Source: Methylogaea oryzae
GTDB taxonomy: Bacteria > Pseudomonadota > Gammaproteobacteria > Methylococcales > Methylococcaceae
NCBI RefSeq assembly: GCF_019669985.1
Contig: NZ_AP019782.1
Location: forward strand, 2,598,001 to 2,662,000
Reading direction: 5' to 3'
DNA: 64,000 nt
The first letter of the stretch is position 1. Every line of letters begins with the position of its first letter. Shown one piece after another: positions 9,365 to 20,216 of this stretch. Made by a program: the position numbers and the translations under genes. The notes beneath the pieces are model-generated. The model ran no database searches. It worked only from the letters and a program-made list of their open reading frames with translations, and was not told where the DNA came from.

Positions 9365-11284
9365 ATGGCCAGTTCACAAGACGAATCCCTAAGGCAACAA
9401 GCTGAACGCTGCCTTCAACGGGCTTCCGGCGCCTTGTCCCGCTGGCTGGCGCGCCCCCCGACGGAACCGGAGCAAAATCCGCAGCGCAAGTGGCTACCCT
9501 ATGCCGTCCTCGGAGCGATTCTGGTGCTCCTGTGGCAGGGCCTGCTGGGAGGACGGGAAACCGAAATTCCCTACAGCGAGTTCCTGCAAAAGGTGAACAG
9601 CGGCCAAGTGGAGCGGATCACCGTCAGCGAACAAGCCATTGCCGGCCTGTTGAAAGCCGAAGGCGGCACGAAGGAAGGCAAACCGTTCGTCACCGTCCCC
9701 CTGTGGAATACGGAGCTGGCCAAGAGCCTGGAACAACACGGCGTGCAATATTCGGTGCGGCAAGGCGGCGGCTGGCTGAGCAATTTCCTTTTCGTCTGGC
9801 TGCTGCCCATGCTGCTCCTGTTTACGCTGTGGGGCTGGATGGCGCGGCGCATGGCCGGCGGCGGTAGCGGGGGATTTCTGGGACTGGGCAAGCGCCACGC
9901 GCCGATCCAGGCCGACTCCATGCCCAAAATCACTTTCAACGACGTCGCCGGGGCGGACGAAGCCAAGCAAGAACTGGCCGAAACCATCGGCTTCCTGCGC
10001 GATCCGGCGCGCATCCAGCGCCTGGGCGGCCGCATGCCGAAAGGCGTGCTGCTGATGGGCGCGCCCGGCACCGGCAAAACCCTGTTGGCGCGGGCGGTGG
10101 CCGGCGAAGCCGGCGTGCCGTTCTTCAACATCAGCGGCGCCGAGTTCATCGAACTGTTCGTGGGCGTCGGCGCGGCGCGTGTGCGCGACTTGTTCGAACA
10201 GGCGCGCAACAAGGCGCCCTGCATCATCTTTATCGACGAACTGGACGCCATCGGCCGCTCCCGCGGCGGCCCGGTGGTGATGGGCGGCCACGACGAACGG
10301 GAGCAGACGCTGAACCAGCTGCTCACCGAAATGGACGGCTTCGATCCCTCCTCCGGCGTGGTGGTCATGGCCGCCACCAACCGGCCGGAAATCCTCGACA
10401 AGGCGCTGCTGCGCTCAGGCCGCTTCGACCGCCAGGTGGTGGTAGACAAGCCCGGCCTGGAAGACCGCCTCGCCATCCTCAAGCTGCATACCAAGACCAT
10501 CGCCCTGGCCGCGGACGTAGACCTGCGCGTCATCGCCCAGCGCACGCCGGGTTTCGTCGGCGCCGACCTGGCCAACATCGCCAACGAAGCGGCTATCCTG
10601 GCGGTGCGCGGCGACCAGGACAGCGTCGCCATGCGGAATTTCGAAGCCGCCATCGACCGGGTGATCGCCGGCCCGGAAAAGAAAAGCCGCGTGCTCAACG
10701 AAGCGGAAAAGCGCCGCGTCGCCTACCACGAATCGGGCCACGCCCTGGTGGCCGAACACGTGCCCACCGGCGAGCCGGTGCACAAAATCTCCATCATTCC
10801 CCGCGGCGGCGCGGCGCTGGGCTACACATTGCAATTGCCGGTGGAGGAGAAATTCCTCTCCACCGAACAGGAGCTGAAAGACCGGATCGCCATTCTGCTG
10901 GGCGGCCGGGTGGCGGAGGAAACCGCCTTGGGCGATATGTCCAGCGGCGCCCAGAACGACCTGGAAAAAGCGTCGGAAATGGCTCGCGCCATGGTTTGCG
11001 AACTGGGCATGAGCCGCAAGCTGGGCCCCCTCACCTACGGCAAGCGGCAAAAACTGCGGTACCTGGACGCGGAGGGCGTGGAGGAACGCAATTTCAGCGA
11101 AGAAACCGCCCACCGCATCGACGCCGAGGTGCGCGAGCTGGTGGAAGAAGGCTACCGCCGCGCCAAAGAGATACTCACCACCCATCGGGACACCTTGGAC
11201 GCGCTGGCGCAACGCCTGCAGGAATGCGAGGTGCTGAGCGGCGACGAAGTGAGCCTCTTGGTCAAGCGCGCCGCCAACGGCTAA
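9365..11284 (+). CDS. FtsH-family ATP-dependent zinc metalloprotease (second copy)
   Basis: 639 residues with a strong GGAGG ribosome site at 9352-9356. Transmembrane helices lie at about 44-62 and 138-160 and flank a periplasmic domain. The AAA+ domain has Walker A GAPGTGKT at 232-239, a FIDELDAIG Walker B and an arginine-finger segment RSGRFDR. The zinc site is HESGH at 455-459. It differs from the canonical FtsH at 58503 by a longer charged N-terminus and no acidic Gln-rich tail. It is followed directly by an exported nitroreductase-like gene. It would degrade membrane or cytoplasmic proteins; the substrates are unknown. Confidence 0.92.
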   Translation: MASSQDESLRQQAERCLQRASGALSRWLARPPTEPEQNPQRKWLPYAVLGAILVLLWQGLLGGRETEIPYSEFLQKVNSGQVERITVSEQAIAGLLKAEGGTKEGKPFVTVPLWNTELAKSLEQHGVQYSVRQGGGWLSNFLFVWLLPMLLLFTLWGWMARRMAGGGSGGFLGLGKRHAPIQADSMPKITFNDVAGADEAKQELAETIGFLRDPARIQRLGGRMPKGVLLMGAPGTGKTLLARAVAGEAGVPFFNISGAEFIELFVGVGAARVRDLFEQARNKAPCIIFIDELDAIGRSRGGPVVMGGHDEREQTLNQLLTEMDGFDPSSGVVVMAATNRPEILDKALLRSGRFDRQVVVDKPGLEDRLAILKLHTKTIALAADVDLRVIAQRTPGFVGADLANIANEAAILAVRGDQDSVAMRNFEAAIDRVIAGPEKKSRVLNEAEKRRVAYHESGHALVAEHVPTGEPVHKISIIPRGGAALGYTLQLPVEEKFLSTEQELKDRIAILLGGRVAEETALGDMSSGAQNDLEKASEMARAMVCELGMSRKLGPLTYGKRQKLRYLDAEGVEERNFSEETAHRIDAEVRELVEEGYRRAKEILTTHRDTLDALAQRLQECEVLSGDEVSLLVKRAANG

Positions 11285-11301
11285 GTTACCGAGGAGACGT
11301 C

Positions 11302-11952
11302 ATGATGACCATCACCACCCTGCGCCGGGTCACGGCCGCCGCGCTGGCGCTCGCCGCCGGCTTGGCCTGCGCGCAACAAGCCGTTCCCCTGCCGCCGCCG
11401 CAAACGGATCAGGGCAGGCCCTTGATGCAAGCGCTGCGCGAACGAAAATCCAGCCGGGAATTCGCCCCGGGCGCGCTGCCGCCCCAAGTGCTGTCCAATT
11501 TGTTGTGGGCCGCCTACGGCGTCAACCGTCCGGCCAGCGGCGGCCGCACCGCGCCCTCGGCCCGCGACCGGCAAGCCATCGACGTTTACCTGACGACGGC
11601 CGAAGGCCTCTACCGCTACGACGCCAAGACCCACACCCTGCAACCGCTGCTGGGGCGGGACATCCGCGCCCTAACCGGCACCCAGGACTACGTCAAAACC
11701 GCCCCGGTCAACTTGGTCTATGTGGCCGATTTTTCCCGCATGGAGAGCGAGATGAGCGAAACGGACAAGAAAATCGCCGCCTCGGCCGATGCAGGCTTTA
11801 TCGGCCAAAACGTCTACTTGTACTGCGCTTCTGAAAGGCTGGCGACGGTGGTGCGGGGCTCCATCGACGAGGCCGCCCTGGCCAAAGCCATGGGACTCAA
11901 GCCGCAACAACGGATCGTGCTGTCGCAAAGCGTGGGCTATCCCAAACCTTAA
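11302..11952 (+). CDS. Exported nitroreductase-family protein (SagB/ThcOx-like)
   Basis: 216 residues. An N-terminal signal peptide (about 1-24, ending in ACA) precedes a nitroreductase fold with the typical start LMQALRERKSSREF and the LLWAAYGVNR segment, which usually binds FMN. GAGGAG at 11291-11296 supports ATG 11302 or 11305; an open frame further upstream only overlaps ftsH. Location in the periplasm is unusual for an FMN flavoprotein of this fold. The substrate is not evident. It lies 17 bp after the FtsH paralogue, probably in the same transcript, and meets trmL tail to tail with 2 bp between. Confidence 0.8.
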   Translation: MMTITTLRRVTAAALALAAGLACAQQAVPLPPPQTDQGRPLMQALRERKSSREFAPGALPPQVLSNLLWAAYGVNRPASGGRTAPSARDRQAIDVYLTTAEGLYRYDAKTHTLQPLLGRDIRALTGTQDYVKTAPVNLVYVADFSRMESEMSETDKKIAASADAGFIGQNVYLYCASERLATVVRGSIDEAALAKAMGLKPQQRIVLSQSVGYPKP

Positions 11953-11954
11953 TC

Positions 11955-12419
11955 TCAAGCCGCGCCGGCGAATCCCAGCTGGCGCCAGGCCTCGTAGACC
12001 ACCACCGCCGCCGCGTTGGACAAATTCAGGCTGCGGCTGCCCGACACCATGGGCACGATCAGCTTGGACTCCGCCGGCAACGCATCCAACACCTCGCCCG
12101 GCAAACCGCGCGACTCGGGCCCCAGCAGCAAGGCGTCGCCGGATCGAAACGCCGCATCGGCATAACGGCGGCTGCCCTTGGTGGTTAACGCGTACAACGT
12201 CGCCACGGCGACTTGCTCGCGAAACGCCGCCAGGCTGTCGTGCACCCGCACCTCGGCCCATTCCCGGTAATCCAGGCCCGCGCGGCGCAGCTTGGCGTCC
12301 TCGAGCTCGAAGCCCAGCGGCCGGATCAAATGCAGCCGGCAGCCGGTGTTGGCGCACAGGCGGATGATGTTGCCGGTGTTGGGAGGGATTTCGGGCTGGT
12401 AAAGGACGACGTGGAACAA
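11955..12419 (-). CDS. trmL: tRNA (cytidine(34)/uridine(34)-2'-O)-methyltransferase
   Basis: SPOUT-class methyltransferase that methylates the wobble ribose of certain tRNA-Leu species. The frame extends far upstream, but homology begins at FHVVLYQPEIPPNTGNIIRL. The codon before it is TTG at 12419 with AAGGA ten bases upstream, giving 154 residues, the family size. The SAM-knot motifs are present: GPESRGLP at about 102 and the C-terminal SRSLNLSNAAAVVVYE. It is convergent with the nitroreductase gene and lies downstream of glgP. Confidence 0.92.
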   Translation of the reverse strand: MFHVVLYQPEIPPNTGNIIRLCANTGCRLHLIRPLGFELEDAKLRRAGLDYREWAEVRVHDSLAAFREQVAVATLYALTTKGSRRYADAAFRSGDALLLGPESRGLPGEVLDALPAESKLIVPMVSGSRSLNLSNAAAVVVYEAWRQLGFAGAA

Positions 12420-12505
12420 GTCGGGGGAATCCTTAGGCTGGGCGTTAACGACCCGCCCGCTCCAATCTCGCCCTTTGGGGAGACGGGAGCGGACGGAAGA
12501 CCGCG

Positions 12506-15004
12506 CTAACCCACCGGTTTGGCGGGAATGGGATCCAAATGCCAGATATCGCGGTTGTACTCGGCGATGGTGCGGTCGCTGGAGAAGCGGCCGGCGGCGG
12601 CGCTGTTGAGGATGCTCATGCGCGTCCAGTTTTCCTCGTCGCGGAAGGCCGCCGCGGCTTGGCGCTGGGCCTCCACATAGCTGCGGAAATCCGCCGCGGT
12701 CATCCACGGATCGTGGGGGTTTTTCACGGAAGCGATAATGCCGTCGAAAATGCCCGGCTCGAACTGATTGAAATAGCCGATTTCCAGCAAATGCATCACC
12801 CGCGCCAGGTCCTCGTCGGCGGCGATGATGGCCTCCGGGTCGTAAGTGGCGCGTTGCGCTTCCACCTGATCCGCCGTGAGGCCGAACAGGAAGAAGTTCT
12901 CCGCCCCGACTTCCTCGCGGATTTCGATGTTGGCGCCGTCCAGCGTGCCGATGGTCACCGCGCCGTTGAGCATAAATTTCATATTGCCGGTGCCGGAAGC
13001 CTCTTTGCCCGCCGTGGAAATCTGCTCGGACAAATCGGCCGCCGGACAAATCACTTGCATGGCGGAGACCCGGTAATTCGGCAGGAAGCCCACTTGCAGG
13101 CGGCCGTGGCTGAGGGGATCGACGTTGACCATCTGCGCCACGTTGTTGATCAACTTGATGATCTGCTTAGCCATCACGTAGCCCGGTGCCGCCTTGCCGC
13201 CGATGAGCACGCAACGGGGCGTCCAATCGGCCATGTCGCCCCGTTTGAGACGGTCGTATAAATGGATGACATGCAAAATGTTGAGCAACTGGCGCTTGTA
13301 TTCGTGTATGCGCTTCACTTGCACGTCGAACAGGGCGTCGGCCCCCAGGTGCAGCCCGCCCAGCTCGCTTTTGAGCACCAGCAGGCGTTCCTTGTTCAAC
13401 CGCCGCACGGTGCGCCAGCGTTCGCGGAAAGCGGCGTCCTCCGCCAGCGGCTTGAGCCGGCTCAATTGAGAAAGATCGGTACGCCACCCTTCGCCGATGG
13501 CCTCGTCGATCAAACCGCTCAGTGCCGGATTGCAACGGGCCAACCAGCGGCGAGGGGTGATACCGTTGGTCTTGTTGTTGAACTTTTCCGGCCATAGTTC
13601 GTAAAAATCACGGAACAAGCCTTGTTGCAGCAGGTTGGAGTGCAACTCCGCCACGCCGTTGACCGAATAGCTACCGACGATGGCCAGATAGGCCATGCGC
13701 ACCTGCTGCACCGGGCCTTCCTCGATGATGGACATGCGCGCGATACGGTCCGTATCGCCAGGCCAGTGGGTGGCGACGCGGCCCAGAAAACGGGCGTTGA
13801 TTTCGAAAATGATCTGCAACAAACGGGGCAGCAACTGGCGGAACAAAGGCACCGGCCAGCGTTCCAGGGCCTCCGGCAGCAGCGTATGGTTGGTGTACGC
13901 CATGCACGTGCGAGTAATGTCCCAAGCGGTATTCCAGGCCAGATCGTGTTCATCCACCAGCAAACGCATCAGCTCGGCCACGGCGATGCTGGGATGGGTG
14001 TCGTTGAGCTGGAAACAGTTTTCCTCGGCGAACCGGCTGAAATCGTTGCCGCGGGTGGCCACCCAGCGGTTCAGCACATCCTGCAGACTGGCCGAGGCCA
14101 GGAAATACTGCTGGCGCAGCCGCAGCTCCTTGCCGTTTTCGCTGGCATCGTTGGGATACAACACCATGGTGATGTTTTCCGCGGCGTTTTTCGACGCCAC
14201 CGAATCGGCATAGTCGCCCGCGTTGAACTCGCGCAGATCGAATTCGTCGGTGGCGGCGGCTTTCCACAGCCGCAGGGTGTTGACCGTGCCGTTTTTATAG
14301 CCCGGCACCGGCACGTCGTAGGGCACGGCCAGCACGTCGTTGGTGTCCAGCCAGCGCACCCGGTCGCGGCCGTCGCGGCTGCGGAAGAATTCGGTGCGCC
14401 CGCCGAAGCGAACGCGCACGGTCCATTCCGGCCGTTCCAGCTCCCAGGGATGGCCGTTGCGCAACCAATGATCCGGCTCTTCGACTTGATAGCCGTCGGC
14501 TATGGATTGGCGAAACATGCCGTACTCGTATCGCAGGCCGTACCCCGTCACCGGCAGCTGCAACGTGGCGCAACTGTCCATGAAACAAGCCGCCAAACGC
14601 CCCAGGCCGCCGTTGCCCAAACCGGCGTCTTGCTCCTCCTCCACCAGTTCCTCAAGCTTCAGACCCATGTCGAACAGCGCCTGGCTGACCGCGTCGGTCA
14701 AGCCCAAATTCAGCATGGCGTTGCCCAAGGAGCGACCGATGAGGAACTCCATGGACAGGTAGTAAGCCCGTTTGCCGCCGGCCTCCTTGTAGGCTTGTTT
14801 AGTGGAACGCCAGCGCTCCATGATTCGGTCGCGCAGCGTCAGCGCCAGGGCGGTGTACAGGTAGTGCGGCGTCACGTGGGACAAATCCCGGCCCAGGTTG
14901 TAACTGTAGTGCTGGCGTATGCCGGTGGCGATATCCTCCGGCCCGAGACCCAGCGACGGCAAAGTGGAGCCTTTTTTCGCCTTGTCGGCTTTACGTGTGG
15001 TCAT
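12506..15004 (-). CDS. glgP: Glycogen/alpha-glucan phosphorylase
   Basis: Releases glucose 1-phosphate from the ends of glycogen. 832 residues, the usual length. The PLP-binding segment EASGTGNMKFMLNGA near residue 670 contains the Schiff-base lysine site, and the start YYLSMEFLIGRSLGNAM and the QLNDTHP segment are typical. It is the most downstream gene of a glgB-glgA-glgP run on the minus strand; 67 bp separate it from glgA. Together these genes build and break down glycogen. Confidence 0.96.
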   Translation of the reverse strand: MTTRKADKAKKGSTLPSLGLGPEDIATGIRQHYSYNLGRDLSHVTPHYLYTALALTLRDRIMERWRSTKQAYKEAGGKRAYYLSMEFLIGRSLGNAMLNLGLTDAVSQALFDMGLKLEELVEEEQDAGLGNGGLGRLAACFMDSCATLQLPVTGYGLRYEYGMFRQSIADGYQVEEPDHWLRNGHPWELERPEWTVRVRFGGRTEFFRSRDGRDRVRWLDTNDVLAVPYDVPVPGYKNGTVNTLRLWKAAATDEFDLREFNAGDYADSVASKNAAENITMVLYPNDASENGKELRLRQQYFLASASLQDVLNRWVATRGNDFSRFAEENCFQLNDTHPSIAVAELMRLLVDEHDLAWNTAWDITRTCMAYTNHTLLPEALERWPVPLFRQLLPRLLQIIFEINARFLGRVATHWPGDTDRIARMSIIEEGPVQQVRMAYLAIVGSYSVNGVAELHSNLLQQGLFRDFYELWPEKFNNKTNGITPRRWLARCNPALSGLIDEAIGEGWRTDLSQLSRLKPLAEDAAFRERWRTVRRLNKERLLVLKSELGGLHLGADALFDVQVKRIHEYKRQLLNILHVIHLYDRLKRGDMADWTPRCVLIGGKAAPGYVMAKQIIKLINNVAQMVNVDPLSHGRLQVGFLPNYRVSAMQVICPAADLSEQISTAGKEASGTGNMKFMLNGAVTIGTLDGANIEIREEVGAENFFLFGLTADQVEAQRATYDPEAIIAADEDLARVMHLLEIGYFNQFEPGIFDGIIASVKNPHDPWMTAADFRSYVEAQRQAAAAFRDEENWTRMSILNSAAAGRFSSDRTIAEYNRDIWHLDPIPAKPVG

Positions 15005-15071
15005 GAGGGGCGATTCTCTGAATGTCAGTTAACGGTTAAGCCGTGCGGCGATGCCGCCGAGGCGCGGCGGC

Positions 15072-16517
15072 CTAATGTTCCGATAGGCACTGGCGGTATA
15101 AGTCCAAATAGTGATCGGCGCTGCCCCGCCAGGAAAAATCCCGGCTCATGCCGGTGCGCTGCACGGCGGTCCAGGCGGACTTGTCCCGATACAGCGCCAG
15201 GCCGCGCTGGATGGCTTCCAGCAAGGACTGGGCCGAAGCCTCGGCGAAGGCGAAACCGCTGGCGCGGCCGGCCGCCAATGCCTCCGGCGTGGCGTCCACC
15301 ACCGTGTCGGCCAAGCCGCCCACCGCCCGAACGATGGGCAAGGTGCCGTAGCGCTGGCTGTACATTTGGTTCAACCCGCAGGGCTCGAAACGGGACGGCA
15401 TGAGAAACATGTCCGCCCCGGCTTCCATCTGGTGAGCCAACGCTTCGTTATAACCCAGGACTACGCCGACCCGCTGGGGCTCGCGCCGCGCCCAATACAG
15501 CAGGGCCTGCTCGTAAACGGGATCGCCGCTGCCGAGAAAGGCCAGCTGCACGGAGTTTTGCAGCAGCGGCCCCATGGCTTGCAGCAGCAAATCCACGCCT
15601 TTTTGTTGCACCAGCCGTCCAATAAAACATAGCAGGGGAATTTCCGGCTCGACGGGCAAACCGAAGCGCTCCTGCATCGCGCGCTTGTTGGCGGCTTTGC
15701 CGTCCAACTGCCCGGCGTCGTAAACGGCCGCCAGGCTCGGATCCGCGGCGGGGTTCCAATCCGCCTCGTCGATACCGTTGACGATGCCGCTGAGCCGATC
15801 CCTGCGGCGGCTCAGCAAGCCTTCCAAACCGCAGCCGAATTCGGCGGTTTGGATTTCCCGCGCATAGTTGGGGCTTACGGTGGTGATGCGATCGGAGTAA
15901 ACCAAACCGCCCTTCATGAAAGACAGTTGACCGTGAAACTCCAAGCCGTCCAAGGACCACAGGCTTTGCGGCAACCCCAGCCCCTGGAAAGTCTCGTAGG
16001 GGAACACGCCCTGGTATGCCAGGTTGTGCACGGTGAACACCGTGGCCGGGCGCGGCTGTTCCAGGCTGAGCAGCGCCGGCACCAAACCGGTCTGCCAATC
16101 GTTGCCGTGGACGATATCCGGCGACCAGGCCAAATTGGCGCGGCCTTGCGCCAATTCCACCGCGGCGCGGCACAACAAGGCGAAGCGCTCGGCGCTATCC
16201 GGCCAGGGCTTGCCGTCGGGCGCCAAATAAGGATTGCCGGGATGATCATAGCAAGCGTGCTGCAACAGCCACAGCACCGGACCATCGGGACCCAGCCGCC
16301 CTTCCAGCACGCCGACGATCTGCCCGCGCACGGCGAACTCGGCCACCCGGCGCAGTTCCCCCGCCTTGGCCAAGGCATCGCGATAAGCCGGCATCAGGAC
16401 GCGCACGTCCTCCCCGAGGCCGTGCAAGGCCAGCGGCAAGCTGTAGGACACGTCGGCCAGGCCGCCGGTTTTCAGCAAGGGATAAACCTCGCTGGCGACA
16501 AACAAAATCCGCGCCAC
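15072..16517 (-). CDS. glgA: Glycogen synthase (ADP-glucose dependent)
   Basis: GT5 glycosyltransferase that adds glucose from ADP-glucose to growing glycogen. 481 residues. The N-terminal KTGGLADV motif that binds the donor pyrophosphate is at about residues 17-24, and the C-terminal PSRFEPCGLNQMYSQRYGTLPI segment, split here as PSRFEPCGLNQ then MYSQRYGTLPI, is present. It starts at GTG 16517, only 3 bp after the glgB stop, so translation is probably coupled. Confidence 0.96.
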   Translation of the reverse strand: MARILFVASEVYPLLKTGGLADVSYSLPLALHGLGEDVRVLMPAYRDALAKAGELRRVAEFAVRGQIVGVLEGRLGPDGPVLWLLQHACYDHPGNPYLAPDGKPWPDSAERFALLCRAAVELAQGRANLAWSPDIVHGNDWQTGLVPALLSLEQPRPATVFTVHNLAYQGVFPYETFQGLGLPQSLWSLDGLEFHGQLSFMKGGLVYSDRITTVSPNYAREIQTAEFGCGLEGLLSRRRDRLSGIVNGIDEADWNPAADPSLAAVYDAGQLDGKAANKRAMQERFGLPVEPEIPLLCFIGRLVQQKGVDLLLQAMGPLLQNSVQLAFLGSGDPVYEQALLYWARREPQRVGVVLGYNEALAHQMEAGADMFLMPSRFEPCGLNQMYSQRYGTLPIVRAVGGLADTVVDATPEALAAGRASGFAFAEASAQSLLEAIQRGLALYRDKSAWTAVQRTGMSRDFSWRGSADHYLDLYRQCLSEH

Positions 16518-16520
16518 GGT

Positions 16521-18719
16521 TTAGCCTCCCATGGGAGCCAAGACCACGCCGGCCAGGGGCGGCAGAGTCAAGCACAAGGAATAAGGGTGTCCCATGCAGG
16601 GTATTTCGTCGCTGCTCACCCAACCGTTGCCCACATTGCCTCCGCCGTAATGCTGGGAATCGGAATTGAGAACCTCTTGGTAATCGCCGGCTCGCGGCAC
16701 CCCGATGCGATACCCCTCACGCGGCACCGGGGTGAAATTCAGCACCACCAAGCGGAAATCGTCGCCGTCGCGGCGCACATAGCTGATCACCGAATGCTGC
16801 GCGTCGTGGCAATCCACCCAATCGAAGCCTTCCTGTTCGAAATCGTGGCCGTATAACGCCGGGGTGGCCCGGTACAAACGGTTGAGATCGCCCACCAGGG
16901 TCTGCATGCCCCGGTGCAAGGCGTAATCGAGCACATACCAGTCCAGGTCGCGGGATTCGTCCCACTCGTCGCCCTGGCCGAACTCGCTGCCCATGAACAG
17001 CAGTTTTTTGCCCGGATAGGTGAACTGGAAGGTATAGAGCAGACGCAGATTGGCGAAGCGCTGCCACTCGTCGCCGGGCATTTTGCCCAGCATGGAACGC
17101 TTGCCGTGCACCACTTCGTCGTGGCTGAAAGGCAGTACGAAATTTTCGGTGAAGGCGTACAGCAAGCCGAAAGTCAGCTGGTCGTGATGATGCTGACGAT
17201 GCACGGGCTCCTTGGAAAAATAGGTCAGCGTGTCGTGCATCCAGCCCATATTCCACTTCATGGAAAAACCCAAGCCGCCGACGTAGGTGGGCCGCGTCAC
17301 CTGCGGCCAGGCGGTGGACTCCTCGGCAATGATCGTGGCGCCCGGGTGGCGCTCGTGGGCCACCGCGTTCAATTCACGCAGAAACGCCATGGCTTCCAGG
17401 TTCTGATTGCCGCCGTACACATTGGGCACCCAGTCGCCGGCATTGCGGGAATAATCCAGGTAAAGCATGGAGGCCACGGCATCCACCCGAAGACCGTCCA
17501 GGTGGAAATCTTCCAGCCAGCAGAGCGCACTGGCCAGCAGGAAGTTTTTCACTTCGTTGCGGCCGTAGTTGTAAATCAGCGTGCCCCAATCGCGGTGCTC
17601 GCCTTTGCGCGGGTCTTCATGCTCGTACAGCGCGGTGCCGTCGAAATGGGCCAGGCCGTGGGCGTCCTTGGGGAAATGGGCCGGCACCCAGTCCAGGATG
17701 ACGCCGATGCCGTTCTGGTGGCAGTGATCGACGAAATAGCGGAAATCGTCCGGCGTGCCGTGGCGGCTGGTGGGGGCGAAATAGCCGGTGGTCTGGTAGC
17801 CCCAGGAGCCGTCGAAAGGATGCTCGGTGATGGGCAGCAGTTCGATATGGGTGAAGCCCAACGGCTTCAGGTAATCGACCAATTGGTGGGCCAGTTCCCG
17901 ATAGCCGAGGAAACCGCCGTTTTCGTCGCGGCGCCAAGACCCCAGGTGCACCTCGTAGATGCTGGACGGCTGATGCAGCCAGTCCCAACGCCCGCGGGCC
18001 TCCAACCACGCGGCGTCGCCCCAGCGATAGGTGTCCTGGGCAGTCACCAGGGAGGCCGTGTCCGGACGCAGCTGGAACTGGCGGCCATAAGGGTCGGACT
18101 TGAGCAATATCCGGCCGCCCTGGGCGCGGACCTCGAATTTGTAGAGTGCGCCCACCGCTACGCCGGGAATGAACAACTCCCATACGCCGCTACCGCCGCG
18201 TACCCGCATGGGGTGAACGCGGCCGTCCCAATGATTGAAATCGCCCACCACGCTCACCCGCTCGGCGTTGGGCGCCCATACCGCGAATAAAACGCCCTCC
18301 ACGCCGTCCGCAAGCCAAGGCCTGGCGCCCAGCAAGCGATGGATATGCCAGTGCCGGCCTTCGCCGAACAAGTGCAGGTCGAAATCGGGGAGTTGCGGCG
18401 GGAAACTGTAGGGGTCGACGATGGTATGGCGATTGCCGTGGCCGTCTTCCCAAATCAGGCTATAGTGAGCGGGAAGGGTTTCGCCCTCGGCCAGGCGGTG
18501 TTGAAACAAGTCGGTGCCTTCCACCCGCTCCAGCCAAGGACCGTCTTCGCCAAGCCGCACATAAGCGGCGCGGGGAACCAAGACGTGCAACACTTCGCCG
18601 TCGGACCGGCGATGCAGACCGAGCACGGCGAAAGGATCGTGGTGGCGCGCTTCGAGGACTTGCCGCAAAGCGGCATTCAAGCGGGGAGCGGAAGCGGTGG
18701 GGCGCGATAACCCTTTCAC
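16521..18719 (-). CDS. glgB: 1,4-alpha-glucan branching enzyme
   Basis: GH13 enzyme that forms alpha-1,6 branches in glycogen. The open frame continues upstream to 18806, but GTG 18719 with AGAGG nine bases before it gives 732 residues, close to the E. coli length, and starts the recognisable N-terminal domain ([15 protein letters not shown]). A CBM48-type module precedes the barrel. Catalytic motifs are seen: [12 protein letters not shown] with the nucleophile Asp, [10 protein letters not shown] with the acid/base Glu, and [10 protein letters not shown]. First gene of the glgB-glgA-glgP transcript, divergent from glgC. Confidence 0.95.
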   Translation of the reverse strand: MKGLSRPTASAPRLNAALRQVLEARHHDPFAVLGLHRRSDGEVLHVLVPRAAYVRLGEDGPWLERVEGTDLFQHRLAEGETLPAHYSLIWEDGHGNRHTIVDPYSFPPQLPDFDLHLFGEGRHWHIHRLLGARPWLADGVEGVLFAVWAPNAERVSVVGDFNHWDGRVHPMRVRGGSGVWELFIPGVAVGALYKFEVRAQGGRILLKSDPYGRQFQLRPDTASLVTAQDTYRWGDAAWLEARGRWDWLHQPSSIYEVHLGSWRRDENGGFLGYRELAHQLVDYLKPLGFTHIELLPITEHPFDGSWGYQTTGYFAPTSRHGTPDDFRYFVDHCHQNGIGVILDWVPAHFPKDAHGLAHFDGTALYEHEDPRKGEHRDWGTLIYNYGRNEVKNFLLASALCWLEDFHLDGLRVDAVASMLYLDYSRNAGDWVPNVYGGNQNLEAMAFLRELNAVAHERHPGATIIAEESTAWPQVTRPTYVGGLGFSMKWNMGWMHDTLTYFSKEPVHRQHHHDQLTFGLLYAFTENFVLPFSHDEVVHGKRSMLGKMPGDEWQRFANLRLLYTFQFTYPGKKLLFMGSEFGQGDEWDESRDLDWYVLDYALHRGMQTLVGDLNRLYRATPALYGHDFEQEGFDWVDCHDAQHSVISYVRRDGDDFRLVVLNFTPVPREGYRIGVPRAGDYQEVLNSDSQHYGGGNVGNGWVSSDEIPCMGHPYSLCLTLPPLAGVVLAPMGG

Positions 18720-18736
18720 TGGATGACTACCTCTTA

Positions 18737-18760
18737 GGTTCGCTAGAATGGTGGCGAACC
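18737..18760. promoter_or_regulatory. Inverted repeat in the glgB/glgC divergent region
   Basis: A 7-bp inverted repeat, GGTTCGC at 18737-18743 and GCGAACC at 18754-18760, lies in the 117 bp between the divergent glgB and glgC starts. A second small palindrome (GCTAC-TATG-GTAGC) is at 18781-18794. On the minus strand an ATGACA hexamer at about 18766-18771 is a possible -35 for glgB. They could be operator sites coordinating both halves of the glycogen cluster; no factor is identified. Confidence 0.35.
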
Positions 18761-18836
18761 AGGAATTGTCATATTCGCCGGCTACTATGGTAGCAGAAAC
18801 AGGCACCGCTCCTAACTACAAGCACTAGGTACCCAC

Positions 18837-20108
18837 ATGTCCGAAGTCCCACAGTCTTCCCGCTTCGTCAGCCGGCTTACCCGGCAAACCATGGCATTGA
18901 TCCTGGCCGGCGGCCGGGGCAGTCGGCTGCACAACCTGACGGAATGGCGCGCCAAACCGGCGGTGCCGTTCGGCAGCAAATTCCGCATCATCGACTTCCC
19001 CCTATCCAACTGCATCAACTCGGGCATCCGTCAGATCGGCGTGCTTACCCAGTACAAGGCCGACTCGCTGATCCGCCACATCCATAACGGTTGGAGCTTC
19101 CTGCGCGGCGAACTCGGCGAATTCATCGACATCATGCCGGCCCAGCAGCGGATTGACGAAAATTGGTACATGGGCACCGCCGACGCCGTCTACCAAAACC
19201 TGGACATCATCCGCCCGCGCAAGCCGGAATACATCGTCATTCTGGCCGGCGACCACATCTACAAGATGGATTACGGCGTCATGCTGGCCCATCACGTGGA
19301 AACCCGGGCGGACTTGACCATCGGCTGCATCGAAGTGCCCGTGCCCGAAGCCAGCGCCTTCGGCGTGATGAAAATCGACGAACAACGCCGCATCCGCGAG
19401 TTCATGGAAAAACCGGCCGACCCGCCCAGCATCCCCGGCAAGCCCGGCGTGGCACTGGCCTCCATGGGCATTTACATCTTCAACGCCGGCTTTTTGTACG
19501 AACAGCTCATCAAGGACGCCGACGCCCACCACTCCTCGAGGGACTTCGGCAAGGACATCATTCCCAGCGTCATCGATAATTATCGCGTGTACGCCTACCC
19601 GTTCCTGGACGGGGAAAGCGGCGTGCAGCGCTACTGGCGCGACGTGGGCACAGTGGACAGCTTCTGGTCGGCCAATATGGAGCTGATCGGCCTCAACCCG
19701 GAACTGAACTTGTACGACGACGTGTGGCCCATTTGGACGCACCAGGCGCAAACGCCGCCGGCCAAATTCATTTTCGACGACGACGATCGCCGCGGCATGG
19801 CGGTGGATTCCATGGTGGCGGGCGGCTGCATCATTTCCGGCGCGGAAATCCGCCACTCGCTGCTATTCTCCAACGTGCGCGTCAATTCCTACTCTCAAGT
19901 GAGGGACGCCGTGGTGCTGCCGGACGTCAACATCGGCCGCCACTGCCGCATCAAACGCGCGGTCATCGACAAAGGCTGCGACATCCCGCCCAACACCGTC
20001 ATCGGTGAGGACATCGAGCAGGATCGCCAACGCTACTTCGTCAGCCCCACCGGCATCACCCTGGTAACGCCGGACATGCTGGGACAACAACTGCACTTCT
20101 CCCGTTAA
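18837..20108 (+). CDS. glgC: Glucose-1-phosphate adenylyltransferase (ADP-glucose pyrophosphorylase)
   Basis: Makes ADP-glucose from glucose 1-phosphate and ATP, the committed and usually allosterically controlled step of glycogen synthesis. 423 residues. The nucleotide-binding motif [11 protein letters not shown] is at about residues 22-32, the substrate segment GTADAVYQN follows at about 114, and a C-terminal left-handed beta-helix covers the last 130 residues. Start ATG 18837. It leads the plus-strand half of the glycogen cluster. Confidence 0.97.
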   Translation: MSEVPQSSRFVSRLTRQTMALILAGGRGSRLHNLTEWRAKPAVPFGSKFRIIDFPLSNCINSGIRQIGVLTQYKADSLIRHIHNGWSFLRGELGEFIDIMPAQQRIDENWYMGTADAVYQNLDIIRPRKPEYIVILAGDHIYKMDYGVMLAHHVETRADLTIGCIEVPVPEASAFGVMKIDEQRRIREFMEKPADPPSIPGKPGVALASMGIYIFNAGFLYEQLIKDADAHHSSRDFGKDIIPSVIDNYRVYAYPFLDGESGVQRYWRDVGTVDSFWSANMELIGLNPELNLYDDVWPIWTHQAQTPPAKFIFDDDDRRGMAVDSMVAGGCIISGAEIRHSLLFSNVRVNSYSQVRDAVVLPDVNIGRHCRIKRAVIDKGCDIPPNTVIGEDIEQDRQRYFVSPTGITLVTPDMLGQQLHFSR

Positions 20109-20216
20109 CCCCGGGAATAGCCCCCTACCGCTATCGAACGCGGCGGCGCCGACCTCACGGCTTGACGCCCCGCAGCGGTTCCCACCGATAGCCAGAACAC
20201 ACCCCACAGAATCACG

